NCBI RefSeq assembly: GCF_963678635.1
Contig: NC_087066.1
Location: forward strand, 35,839,152-35,903,151
Length of the DNA: 64,000 nucleotides
Source: Symsagittifera roscoffensis
Lineage: Eukaryota; Xenacoelomorpha; Acoela; Convolutidae
Direction of reading: 5' to 3'
Every line of letters begins with the position of its first letter. Within the stretch, counting starts at the first letter, position 1. Shown in pieces: positions 35,508 to 44,147 of the stretch. The position numbers and the translations under genes are program-made. The notes beneath the pieces were generated by a model, which made no database searches, was not told where the DNA came from, and was given only the letters and a program-made list of their open reading frames with translations.

Positions 35508-38500
35508 TGGCGCAGCCAGCAGTTTCGACCTCCGAGGATCGAACTGACCTGTTGGGCGTATCCGTGTTTTGGCATAAACCAACTGCGGACCCACCCTGTA
35601 GCTGGGACTCGTGGATAGGTCAATTCAATTTGGCAATCACTCTGAGAGAGAGATGTGATCCACGCGAATTATTAAAACCTCCGGGTGTCGTACACGACAA
35701 TCCTGCCCCAAAACCAGAAGTCGTGGGAGTGGATGAAGATGCTGCAGCAATCGCAAATCGTATTGCACGAAATGACGCGGCGGTCCGAAGAGTCACGGAA
35801 ATGAATGAAGAGCGCCGGGCGAAAGGTCCCAGCAGAGTGGCACCAGGAGTGTATTATTACGAGGTTGAACAACGTGTTAAATCTCGTTTATTTTTCTCGC
35901 TCGGCTCAGAAGGGAGGAAAAGATTCCTCCAAAGTTATCCGCATGCGGATCTGAGCGCATTATCATTTCGGGATTTCCACGAATTCTGTGTTTTCTTGTT
36001 CAGAAAGGAGAAAAATTTCATCATCGAAGGTATGCAAATATACAACGCGGTACATTCAGACCGAGAAAGTTTGGAAGCATTTTATCTGCGTTTGACGGGT
36101 CAAGCCGCCCTGTGTGGGTGGACAATTGATCAAGAAAAAGAAATCGTAAGAGATATCTTCATTGCCAAAATGAGATATAAGGATATTCAGAGAGAATTAT
36201 GTATTCATCCAGGTGCTACTCCGGAGGATTCTCTGAAATCCGCGTTACTTCAAGAAAAAGGAGCACAAACGGCCACCGATTTGCAAAGGCAACTTGGGAG
36301 TTCGTCATCGACGGGCAATTCCTCCCAGTCAGGTGCCATTTTGGGTCAAAACTCCCGGATAAAACAGGAACCCACCTTCTCTGTCCAGGGTAAGAAACTT
36401 TCTGACAGGATTAGTCGGGCACAGAATAGTAAGCAAAAGGGGTTCAACGAAAAATCGAAGTCGTGTTACTTCTGTGGTAACAGATTCTCAGCAAACCACA
36501 AGCAGAGTTGTCCAGCCAGAAGTGTAACTTGCAGGAACTGTAACAAAAAAGGCCACTTTGCCAAGTGCTGCAATTCTAAGAACGTTGCGAACGTAGAAGC
36601 TGAGTCAGACGAGACAGTGGAAGAAAATTGCAATTTCATCACTTCCGATAGTGAGTCGAAATTCGCTGTTTTATCTGTAGCAGCTGGGAAACCAAGTCTT
36701 CCAATTAGGTCAGTGAAAAAGTTGGAGGTGGTCAATGCCGCCTCGGGCAAGTTACGCTCTATCCAGATTACACTACGTTGTGGCAAGACGTTTTTTAAGG
36801 CAACAGTGGATACTGGGAGCCCAGCTTCTTTCGTGAATAAGAAGACAGCAGACTATATCCTGAAAACTGTACCTTCAGCCAAGATCCTCACGGTACAAGA
36901 AAATCCAATCGATACAGTATACGTTGACTATAATAGGAAGAAAATTGAATTGATGGGTACGTTAATTATGGATGTATCATCTTTGGGATGGCATATCAAG
37001 TCTGCAAAATTCCTTATTTCAGAAAATTGTACACGTTGTTTACTGAATTTAGATTTGCAACCCCATTTGGGGGTAAGAACAACGCAAGTTATGCCAGATC
37101 GTCCTCTGGTGGGAGAAGTCTCCCAATCAAACCCGAATTTAATGTCGGATTCCTGGAAAACTCACTTCCACCAAAAATTTCATCGTGTATTCAATAGAGT
37201 CGGCAAAGCCAAAAACCACAAAGTATTCTCTACTTTCAAGTCTCCACTCGTTCCGATTCAAGAAAAGGGAAGGAGAGTACCGGTGCATATTCAAGACAAA
37301 GTTGGTCAGGAAATCCAAAAACTAATTCAAGAAGGACACGTGGTTAAACTGAATAAATGTACAAGTGAACATTTCATCTCTCCGATCGTTATTACGGCTA
37401 AGAAAGATGGCTCTGTGAAATTAGCTATGGATGCTAAACCTATGAATGATCAAATTCATAAGAACCATTACCAAATGCCGAATTTGTTGGAACTGTTGGA
37501 CTCAGCCGCCCAGATAATAACATCGGACACTTCAGGAGAAGTTTGGTTTACATCCTTAGATTTAAAATACGCATTCAGTCAGATCCCGCTCAGTGAAGAA
37601 GTTAGTCGTCATTGCAATTTTAATATCGTCTGTGGAGAACAAACTGGCACGTATCGGTTCAAACCGGGGTTTTATGGATTAACGGACATGCCAAAGGAAT
37701 TCCAAAAAGCGATGGATAATACTCTACAGGGTTGGTCAGGAGTATTTTGTTTCCTGGACGATATTCTGATTGTCTCGAAAGGTTCAGTCGAGGATCACAA
37801 CATTCTTGTAGACAAAGTGATAAGTCGTCTGGATGAAGAAGGTTTTGCTCTGAAACTTTCGAAATGCGACTTTTCTATGAATCAATTATCTTGGCTAGGA
37901 TATGATATCGATTCAGAAGGATACAGACCGAAAGGTTCTAAGATAGAGGCAGTACTAGCTCTGGAACCTCCAAGGACGCTTAAGCAACTCCGTTCGTTCA
38001 TGGGCATACTCAACCATCTACAACGATTTTTGCCGAATATCCAGGTACATTCAGACCAATTACGCCCGTCTTTGAAAGCAAGTAATAAAAGTAAATTCGT
38101 GTGGGGGGATTGCCAACAAACCGCGTTTCGTAACATCTTACAATTGATAGCGAATATTACAAAAATGTACCATTATGACCAAAGTCGGAACTCGCGGGTG
38201 AAATGTGACGCTAGTCATAGTGGTCTGGGTGCTGCATTAGAGCAAGAGATCGAAAAGGATGTTTGGGTCCCAATTGCTTTTGCGTCACGCTTTCTAAATG
38301 ATCAGGAGAAGAAATACAGCACTAATGAATTAGAACTTCTAGCAATCGTATGGTCGTGTGAGCATTTTCGAACTTATTTGCTGGGAAATCATTTTGTAAT
38401 TTTAACTGACCATAAAGCAATTATCTCGGCGTTAAAGACCAACCGAGGTAACAAAACTCATCAGTCGCGTTTAACCAGATGGGCCGATAGATTATTGCCC

Positions 38501-40111
38501 TTCAATTTCGACATATTCCATATCTCCGGATGTAAACTGGGTATAGTGGATTATTTATCCCGTTTCCCAACGTTCGATACCCCGCGACCAAGCAGTTTTG
38601 ACGAACAATATGTGGTTAAATGTATTAACCGATTCTTTGATGCGTGTGAATTTTTGGATGAATGGGCCAAGTGTTGTCCTGCGATAGAAGATCCATCGAT
38701 TATTCAGAAAAATAGCCAGAGCTCTGCCGCATCTAATACAATTAATCTAATTGAGTCATTGGATTCTGGTCAGCATCGGGTATATTGTCCCGATATGGAT
38801 AATTCAATCGCTGTATCTAACACGTTTGGTAACTTATCGGTAGAGGGCGTCCTAACTCCAAACATCCCAGTTACATCGAATGGCATAACATCGGTAGAGG
38901 GCGACGAAAATTTAGTCATTAATCATACTGGCACTTTCCGTCAATTTACTACGTTTGACATCTCTCCGCTAGGGGGCGTCAAATTTGCTGGTTTGAAATT
39001 TAACCAATCAGCGTTGAGAGAAATACAGCATGCATTTGTCACTTTCTCAGCATGGATTACACATTATCTGCCAATTTTGATCTCACTGTTGTTTATTTCT
39101 CTGGTCGTTAGTGATTGTGATATATTGTTGTCGCTCATAGAATTTATCGCCTTTGTCTCATCGGACCGTATCTCTTGGATAACAATCGTATTATTGGGTG
39201 TTTTCCATTTTCAGACAGCTATGGATTCTAATACCGGTGCCAACAACAACAACACGAATGACAGCTTCGAACAGCTTTTAAACCAGTATCTCCCAGTCAC
39301 TCAACCCTGGTTTTCTTCTGATAGGGCTCGGCCGCGGTTTCGCGCGGGGGCTGTACGTCCCAGAAGGTCGACAACTGTACAACGCGGAGCAGAGCTGAAG
39401 AGTCAGTATGCCCGTATATTAGCAAACTTCAGGACAAAAAGGGCCGGGAAAACTACTGTATCGAATCGTCACTCCCAGTCAGTACATAGTTTAGAAATAC
39501 TGAAGACACCAGTGGTCGCTAAGGACCAGAAATCGCTAACCGGGTTGGTGGGTATTTTGGACTCCGATGTACTGTCGGAGCTTACGGACGAAGATGCCAG
39601 TCTATGCCTCATGAAACGAGCGATTATCAATCGGGACTACGAAGGATTTTGCCGTATAGATTCTTACATAAAATATTTTTGGCATTGTGCAGCGGTGGTT
39701 GATGGCTGTATTGTCATAGATAATAGGATTGCTATACCCATGTGCCTACGAAAACCGTTATTGTCTCGACTCCATAGATCGCATGCGGGTCAGTTGGCCA
39801 TGGTTGATGCTGCGCAATATATCTGGTGGCCCCGAATGCATCAAGATATCGTCCAGCTTTGCAAGGATTGTTCCCAGTTCACAAAGTTTGGTAAAAATTT
39901 GAAAGCGAACGCTTCATTTAACTCTTCGAAACCTTTACCCCTTTTGTCTGGCCCTAATGAAGAGCTGCAACTCTATTACGCAGGCCCTCTCTTTGATTCT
40001 TTTGGTAACAGTATGTATATCTTGGTCGCGATCGACCGCTACTCAAAATATCCGTCAGCTATGATAACGCGTTCTACGGGAGGACGGAAGATTATTAAAT
40101 TTCTTAAATAG
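35507..40111 (+). CDS. Gag-Pol polyprotein, truncated by TAG in integrase
   Basis: 1534 codons from ATG 35507 (an in-frame non-ATG stretch precedes it). Residues 1 to about 310: Gag; about 320-360: two zinc knuckles (CYFCGNRFSANHKQSC and CRNCNKKGHFAKCC); 435-438: protease DTGS; about 590-830: reverse transcriptase with FLDD at 749-752; from about 899: RNase H (KCDASHSGLG, YSTNELELLAIV, LTDHKA), ending YLSRFP; about 1177-1237: two hydrophobic helices; 1423-1455: integrase HHCC (HRSH and CKDC); 1490: Tyr where the first catalytic Asp is expected (LQLYYAGPL). TAG at 40109-40111 replaces a Ser codon present in the second copy. The second catalytic Asp (40151) and Glu (40259), 35 residues apart, lie beyond the stop. 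Confidence 0.93.
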   Translation: MAQPAVSTSEDRTDLLGVSVFWHKPTADPPCSWDSWIGQFNLAITLRERCDPRELLKPPGVVHDNPAPKPEVVGVDEDAAAIANRIARNDAAVRRVTEMNEERRAKGPSRVAPGVYYYEVEQRVKSRLFFSLGSEGRKRFLQSYPHADLSALSFRDFHEFCVFLFRKEKNFIIEGMQIYNAVHSDRESLEAFYLRLTGQAALCGWTIDQEKEIVRDIFIAKMRYKDIQRELCIHPGATPEDSLKSALLQEKGAQTATDLQRQLGSSSSTGNSSQSGAILGQNSRIKQEPTFSVQGKKLSDRISRAQNSKQKGFNEKSKSCYFCGNRFSANHKQSCPARSVTCRNCNKKGHFAKCCNSKNVANVEAESDETVEENCNFITSDSESKFAVLSVAAGKPSLPIRSVKKLEVVNAASGKLRSIQITLRCGKTFFKATVDTGSPASFVNKKTADYILKTVPSAKILTVQENPIDTVYVDYNRKKIELMGTLIMDVSSLGWHIKSAKFLISENCTRCLLNLDLQPHLGVRTTQVMPDRPLVGEVSQSNPNLMSDSWKTHFHQKFHRVFNRVGKAKNHKVFSTFKSPLVPIQEKGRRVPVHIQDKVGQEIQKLIQEGHVVKLNKCTSEHFISPIVITAKKDGSVKLAMDAKPMNDQIHKNHYQMPNLLELLDSAAQIITSDTSGEVWFTSLDLKYAFSQIPLSEEVSRHCNFNIVCGEQTGTYRFKPGFYGLTDMPKEFQKAMDNTLQGWSGVFCFLDDILIVSKGSVEDHNILVDKVISRLDEEGFALKLSKCDFSMNQLSWLGYDIDSEGYRPKGSKIEAVLALEPPRTLKQLRSFMGILNHLQRFLPNIQVHSDQLRPSLKASNKSKFVWGDCQQTAFRNILQLIANITKMYHYDQSRNSRVKCDASHSGLGAALEQEIEKDVWVPIAFASRFLNDQEKKYSTNELELLAIVWSCEHFRTYLLGNHFVILTDHKAIISALKTNRGNKTHQSRLTRWADRLLPFNFDIFHISGCKLGIVDYLSRFPTFDTPRPSSFDEQYVVKCINRFFDACEFLDEWAKCCPAIEDPSIIQKNSQSSAASNTINLIESLDSGQHRVYCPDMDNSIAVSNTFGNLSVEGVLTPNIPVTSNGITSVEGDENLVINHTGTFRQFTTFDISPLGGVKFAGLKFNQSALREIQHAFVTFSAWITHYLPILISLLFISLVVSDCDILLSLIEFIAFVSSDRISWITIVLLGVFHFQTAMDSNTGANNNNTNDSFEQLLNQYLPVTQPWFSSDRARPRFRAGAVRPRRSTTVQRGAELKSQYARILANFRTKRAGKTTVSNRHSQSVHSLEILKTPVVAKDQKSLTGLVGILDSDVLSELTDEDASLCLMKRAIINRDYEGFCRIDSYIKYFWHCAAVVDGCIVIDNRIAIPMCLRKPLLSRLHRSHAGQLAMVDAAQYIWWPRMHQDIVQLCKDCSQFTKFGKNLKANASFNSSKPLPLLSGPNEELQLYYAGPLFDSFGNSMYILVAIDRYSKYPSAMITRSTGGRKIIKFLK
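35508..35525 (+). other. Primer-binding site
   Basis: TGGCGCAGCCAGCAGTTT immediately after the LTR; the TGG matches the CCA of a tRNA 3' end. The tRNA species was not determined. The site overlaps the Gag start codon. Confidence 0.75.
38837..38980 (+). promoter_or_regulatory. Cluster of three CTCF-like core motifs inside pol
   Basis: TCGGTAGAGGGCGTC (38837), TCGGTAGAGGGCGAC (38891) and CCGCTAGGGGGCGTC (38966) resemble the CTCF core. The last two recur in the duplicate near 40542 and 40617. They also encode repeated SVEG/PLGG tripeptides, so protein-level repetition is the alternative. Confidence 0.25.
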
Positions 40112-40528
40112 TATATCCAACAGCATAAAATCCCGAAATCTATCAAAACTGACCAATATTCTGGTTTTAAAAACAAATTGGTGCAAAATTTTTGTCAAGA
40201 AAAAAATATTGCTCAATATTTCTGCCCAGTGGGGGACCATCGTGGTTGCGGTTTAATAGAAAGGTCGATTCAAACGATTAAACGTCGTTTAGGTGCCTCC
40301 CGGTTAAGTTCGGATTTTTCAAATATTCAAGATACTCTTAGAAATATTATTGAAGATATCCGGATTACAAAAAATTCTGTCACTGGGGTTTCACCGTTTG
40401 AACTTCATTTTGGCCGTCCTCCGAATACGGAGCTATCCATTGCGGCTGAACGTTTATCTACGGGCGTTAATTTAGACAACCAACAATTGGAAAGGGACCT
40501 TTTAACACCCGAACAGCGTCGGGAGCGG
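38878..40528 (+). repeat. 1651 bp internal duplication, copy 1
   Basis: Runs from the linker after RNase H through most of integrase. Differs from copy 2 at about four sites (G/T giving Ala/Ser near 39980, A/C giving stop/Ser at 40110, a silent A/G near 40170, A/G giving Ile/Val near 40256). Confidence 0.95.
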
Positions 40529-40573
40529 GAATGGCATAACATCGGTAGAGGGCGACGAAAATTTAGTCATTAA
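40112..40573 (+). pseudogene. Integrase remainder after the nonsense codon
   Basis: Continues the Gag-Pol frame past TAG: TDQYSGF, GDHRGCGLIERSIQTIKRR and the start of the integrase C-terminus, then enters copy 2 out of frame and stops at 40571-40573. Confidence 0.85.
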
Positions 40574-42179
40574 TCATACTGGCACTTTCCGTCAATTTAC
40601 TACGTTTGACATCTCTCCGCTAGGGGGCGTCAAATTTGCTGGTTTGAAATTTAACCAATCAGCGTTGAGAGAAATACAGCATGCATTTGTCACTTTCTCA
40701 GCATGGATTACACATTATCTGCCAATTTTGATCTCACTGTTGTTTATTTCTCTGGTCGTTAGTGATTGTGATATATTGTTGTCGCTCATAGAATTTATCG
40801 CCTTTGTCTCATCGGACCGTATCTCTTGGATAACAATCGTATTATTGGGTGTTTTCCATTTTCAGACAGCTATGGATTCTAATACCGGTGCCAACAACAA
40901 CAACACGAATGACAGCTTCGAACAGCTTTTAAACCAGTATCTCCCAGTCACTCAACCCTGGTTTTCTTCTGATAGGGCTCGGCCGCGGTTTCGCGCGGGG
41001 GCTGTACGTCCCAGAAGGTCGACAACTGTACAACGCGGAGCAGAGCTGAAGAGTCAGTATGCCCGTATATTAGCAAACTTCAGGACAAAAAGGGCCGGGA
41101 AAACTACTGTATCGAATCGTCACTCCCAGTCAGTACATAGTTTAGAAATACTGAAGACACCAGTGGTCGCTAAGGACCAGAAATCGCTAACCGGGTTGGT
41201 GGGTATTTTGGACTCCGATGTACTGTCGGAGCTTACGGACGAAGATGCCAGTCTATGCCTCATGAAACGAGCGATTATCAATCGGGACTACGAAGGATTT
41301 TGCCGTATAGATTCTTACATAAAATATTTTTGGCATTGTGCAGCGGTGGTTGATGGCTGTATTGTCATAGATAATAGGATTGCTATACCCATGTGCCTAC
41401 GAAAACCGTTATTGTCTCGACTCCATAGATCGCATGCGGGTCAGTTGGCCATGGTTGATGCTGCGCAATATATCTGGTGGCCCCGAATGCATCAAGATAT
41501 CGTCCAGCTTTGCAAGGATTGTTCCCAGTTCACAAAGTTTGGTAAAAATTTGAAAGCGAACGCTTCATTTAACTCTTCGAAACCTTTACCCCTTTTGTCT
41601 GGCCCTAATGAAGAGCTGCAACTCTATTACTCAGGCCCTCTCTTTGATTCTTTTGGTAACAGTATGTATATCTTGGTCGCGATCGACCGCTACTCAAAAT
41701 ATCCGTCAGCTATGATAACGCGTTCTACGGGAGGACGGAAGATTATTAAATTTCTTAAATCGTATATCCAACAGCATAAAATCCCGAAATCTATCAAAAC
41801 TGACCAATATTCTGGTTTTAAGAACAAATTGGTGCAAAATTTTTGTCAAGAAAAAAATATTGCTCAATATTTCTGCCCAGTGGGGGACCATCGTGGTTGC
41901 GGTTTAGTAGAAAGGTCGATTCAAACGATTAAACGTCGTTTAGGTGCCTCCCGGTTAAGTTCGGATTTTTCAAATATTCAAGATACTCTTAGAAATATTA
42001 TTGAAGATATCCGGATTACAAAAAATTCTGTCACTGGGGTTTCACCGTTTGAACTTCATTTTGGCCGTCCTCCGAATACGGAGCTATCCATTGCGGCTGA
42101 ACGTTTATCTACGGGCGTTAATTTAGACAACCAACAATTGGAAAGGGACCTTTTAACACCCGAACAGCGTCGGGAGCAG
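40529..42179 (+). repeat. 1651 bp internal duplication, copy 2
   Basis: Direct tandem copy of 38878-40528 offset by exactly 1651 bp. 1651 is not a multiple of three, so copy 2 is in a different frame from copy 1 and cannot be read by simple suppression of the TAG. Confidence 0.95.
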
Positions 42180-42947
42180 TGCGATAGCCGACCGAGGATA
42201 AAAGTGGTCAGGAAGGGGCAGTCAAGCGCGATGGTGTCTCCATACTTTGGTGGATCTACGGATTCAGTGTCAGACACTCCTCACTACCGCGCTCTGGAGA
42301 ACCTGGCACATTCCGCCAATCAGTGGTTCACTTTGAAAAAGTCACTGTCCCATCAGGAGGGAGTCAAAGCCCTGAAGACGTTGACGGAGAGAAATCAAGT
42401 CCTCGCCGCCACCCTTCGATCTAATTTGTCAGCTGGTACCCTTAGATTTAGGAACCAGATGCAAATGGATCAAATTCACCCGTCGTTGCCAAAACGTAAT
42501 TTGGATTATTTAGTATTGAATGATCCAAGTAAAGTCGAAATTTTTAGGAAATTTCTAAATAGGAAGTCTGGCCGAGAACTTTTCAAACCTTTTAAGGGCA
42601 AAATCGTGCGGATTACTGGGTCCACATATATTTCTGATAAGGGGAAAGTGATTAGAAGAAATCATCTGGCGGTACGTCTTAAATCAACCGACTTAAGTTT
42701 TTCAGGCAAACAACTTACGCCTGTCAAGAAGGGGCAGAAACGCCCCATTGTGTCATCTTCTCCGTCATCATCAGAAGACAATCGGCCCCTAAAACAATCG
42801 AGTTCTCGCCAACACATCACAGCTAAAACGAAACAATCGAATCCTCGTCAGCACATCTCAGCTAAGACGTTACAGATCCCGGCTCGTTCGAAGTTTCCAT
42901 CTGCCATCTTCAATTACTCATTCGCGTGGTCAATTTGTGTCGACTAA
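40644..42947 (+). CDS. Second integrase copy with intact C-terminus, no proper start
   Basis: Open frame over copy 2 and the unique 3' part, about 767 codons, with no start codon at its head (first in-frame ATG near 40872). Contains the hydrophobic pair, HHCC (HRSH/CKDC), Tyr at 41625 for the first catalytic Asp, Asp in TDQYSGF, Glu in GLVERSIQTIKRR, and a C-terminal GKIVRITGSTYISDKGKVIR segment like other Ty3/gypsy integrase tails. Without a promoter or frame connection to Gag-Pol it is probably not expressed as such. Confidence 0.85.
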   Translation: MKFNQSALREIQHAFVTFSAWITHYLPILISLLFISLVVSDCDILLSLIEFIAFVSSDRISWITIVLLGVFHFQTAMDSNTGANNNNTNDSFEQLLNQYLPVTQPWFSSDRARPRFRAGAVRPRRSTTVQRGAELKSQYARILANFRTKRAGKTTVSNRHSQSVHSLEILKTPVVAKDQKSLTGLVGILDSDVLSELTDEDASLCLMKRAIINRDYEGFCRIDSYIKYFWHCAAVVDGCIVIDNRIAIPMCLRKPLLSRLHRSHAGQLAMVDAAQYIWWPRMHQDIVQLCKDCSQFTKFGKNLKANASFNSSKPLPLLSGPNEELQLYYSGPLFDSFGNSMYILVAIDRYSKYPSAMITRSTGGRKIIKFLKSYIQQHKIPKSIKTDQYSGFKNKLVQNFCQEKNIAQYFCPVGDHRGCGLVERSIQTIKRRLGASRLSSDFSNIQDTLRNIIEDIRITKNSVTGVSPFELHFGRPPNTELSIAAERLSTGVNLDNQQLERDLLTPEQRREQCDSRPRIKVVRKGQSSAMVSPYFGGSTDSVSDTPHYRALENLAHSANQWFTLKKSLSHQEGVKALKTLTERNQVLAATLRSNLSAGTLRFRNQMQMDQIHPSLPKRNLDYLVLNDPSKVEIFRKFLNRKSGRELFKPFKGKIVRITGSTYISDKGKVIRRNHLAVRLKSTDLSFSGKQLTPVKKGQKRPIVSSSPSSSEDNRPLKQSSSRQHITAKTKQSNPRQHISAKTLQIPARSKFPSAIFNYSFAWSICVD

Positions 42948-43647
42948 ATCGAAACAACATTCAGTCTCGGAGGCTCCAGGAGTTCAGTTTATCCCTTCTC
43001 CGCAGCACTCTACTCCAGTAGTAGACCTGACAGTATCATCTTCCACGTCTGGAAACCAAGGAACGGAGGTTCCTATTAGTATTCAACCGAAGTCGCCTAT
43101 TTCAGTCATTAAGTCACCTATTTCAGTCATTAAAAATCCTCAACCGAAGTCATCTTTTTCAGTCATTAAGTCACCTATTTCAGTCATTAAAAATCCAGTA
43201 TGCTCAGCCCTCATCCCTATTTCGTCAGATGAGGAATCTTCACTACCTAAATCTCAGGAAGGTACTTCTTCAAATGTGGCAGCTTCGGGCTGTTCCACCC
43301 AAGGCGGTCCCGTCATAATCTCCGAACCGGATGGAAATGTTTCATCCTCTTCGAATTCGTCCCGTGCCTCTTCTCGACGTAAGAAACAGACTACATTTTA
43401 CGGTAGCCCCATTCGACATTCTGTGAACATTATTCAGTCTCCTTCGATGTCTACACCTCCGTCAGCTCCTACTTCGCCCGACAAGAAAGTTCGATTTGTG
43501 GTGGCTAATTCAGACTCTGAGCCGATTAACCAAGCAGGACAGTCTCGGGTGGTTCTTCCCGATAACTCCGAAGGTCTATATCGGAAATTCACACGTTTCC
43601 CCAAAAAGAGTCCTTCCGACAATCCTTTGCGTCGGGCAGATAAATAA
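42937..43647 (+). CDS. Ser/Pro-rich C-terminal extension of Pol, frame-shifted
   Basis: About 236 codons in the +1 frame relative to the integrase frame, overlapping it by 11 nt. Its start (SRGQFVSTKSKQ) echoes the end of the preceding frame (SRQHITAKTKQ), so one ancestral frame broken by an indel near 42890-42920 is likely. Disordered composition; four KSPISVIK-type repeats at 43090-43195; two SUMO-interaction-like patches (VVDLTV and LIPISSDEE). No known enzyme domain and no envelope features. Confidence 0.6.
   Translation: MSTKSKQHSVSEAPGVQFIPSPQHSTPVVDLTVSSSTSGNQGTEVPISIQPKSPISVIKSPISVIKNPQPKSSFSVIKSPISVIKNPVCSALIPISSDEESSLPKSQEGTSSNVAASGCSTQGGPVIISEPDGNVSSSSNSSRASSRRKKQTTFYGSPIRHSVNIIQSPSMSTPPSAPTSPDKKVRFVVANSDSEPINQAGQSRVVLPDNSEGLYRKFTRFPKKSPSDNPLRRADK
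43090..43195 (+). repeat. 21 nt coding minisatellite (KSPISVIK)
   Basis: AAGTCACCTATTTCAGTCATT occurs four times with small changes, in two pairs separated by AAAAATCCTCAACCG. Confidence 0.9.
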
Positions 43648-43833
43648 AACTTTCGTCTCTTTATTTTCAACACAAACTTTCAAAACTCCTGTTTATCGAG
43701 TCACATCAGTTAATTTGTAAGCTTTCAGTGTTTGTTTAATTGTTACAAGCCGTATTGTTTATTGTCTGTGCGGGCATAAATTTGTTTTTGTTTACATACC
43801 ATAAAGAAATTCAAACGTTGTTTGAATTTTCCC

Positions 43834-43845
43834 GAGAGGGGGAAA
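43834..43845 (+). other. Polypurine tract
   Basis: GAGAGGGGGAAA directly before the 3' LTR, the primer site for plus-strand synthesis. Confidence 0.9.
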
Positions 43846-44142
43846 TGTGGTACGGCGTAGTTTAGAGATCATTATGTTATTACTATTGTGCTAGCTATCT
43901 GTGCTAAACTCGCCTTTGTCTATCAAGGTCGTGACCGACCTGCCAATCCGTTCTAGTTTAACACATGCCTTTAACACATGTGTTCTCTTTCATTCTTCTG
44001 CAACTTATGAAAGATTTGAGTTGTATTTATTTCATTGTCATGACATAATCTAAATACTAAACTATCTATATTATTTACATTACTATAAACATAAACAAGG
44101 AGAATAGATTCTTGTTTTACAACTGTCTTTTATCATTCCACA
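43846..44142 (+). repeat. 3' LTR
   Basis: 297 bp, TGTGG...CCACA; one difference from the 5' LTR. Followed by CTAGC. Confidence 0.96.
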
Positions 44143-44147
44143 CTAGC
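44143..44147. other. 3' target-site duplication CTAGC
   Basis: Matches 35206-35210. Confidence 0.92.

Larger units (their letters stand above)
35211..44142 (+). mobile_element. Full-length Ty3/gypsy-like LTR retrotransposon (8932 bp)
   Basis: Two 297 bp LTRs (TGTGG...CCACA) with one mismatch, CTAGC target duplication, primer-binding site, a single Gag-Pol frame in order Gag, protease, RT, RNase H, integrase, and a polypurine tract. The integrase after RNase H identifies the Ty3/gypsy type. No envelope gene is recognised. The internal region carries a 1651 bp tandem duplication, a nonsense codon and a frameshift, so this copy cannot make an intact Gag-Pol by simple translation despite its youth. 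It is antisense to, and about 3 kb upstream of, the first found exon of the glutamate receptor. Confidence 0.96.

Noticed and set aside
40178-40573. Separate gene starting at 40178
   Set aside because: It is only the post-stop remainder of integrase copy 1 in the Gag-Pol frame.
42937-43647. Envelope or accessory viral protein
   Set aside because: Low-complexity Ser/Pro composition and continuity of repeats with the integrase tail point to a Pol extension.
35211-44142. Endogenous retrovirus with envelope
   Set aside because: The hydrophobic segment lies between RNase H and integrase and the 3' frame is disordered; no signal peptide, glycosylated ectodomain or fusion region after integrase is seen.
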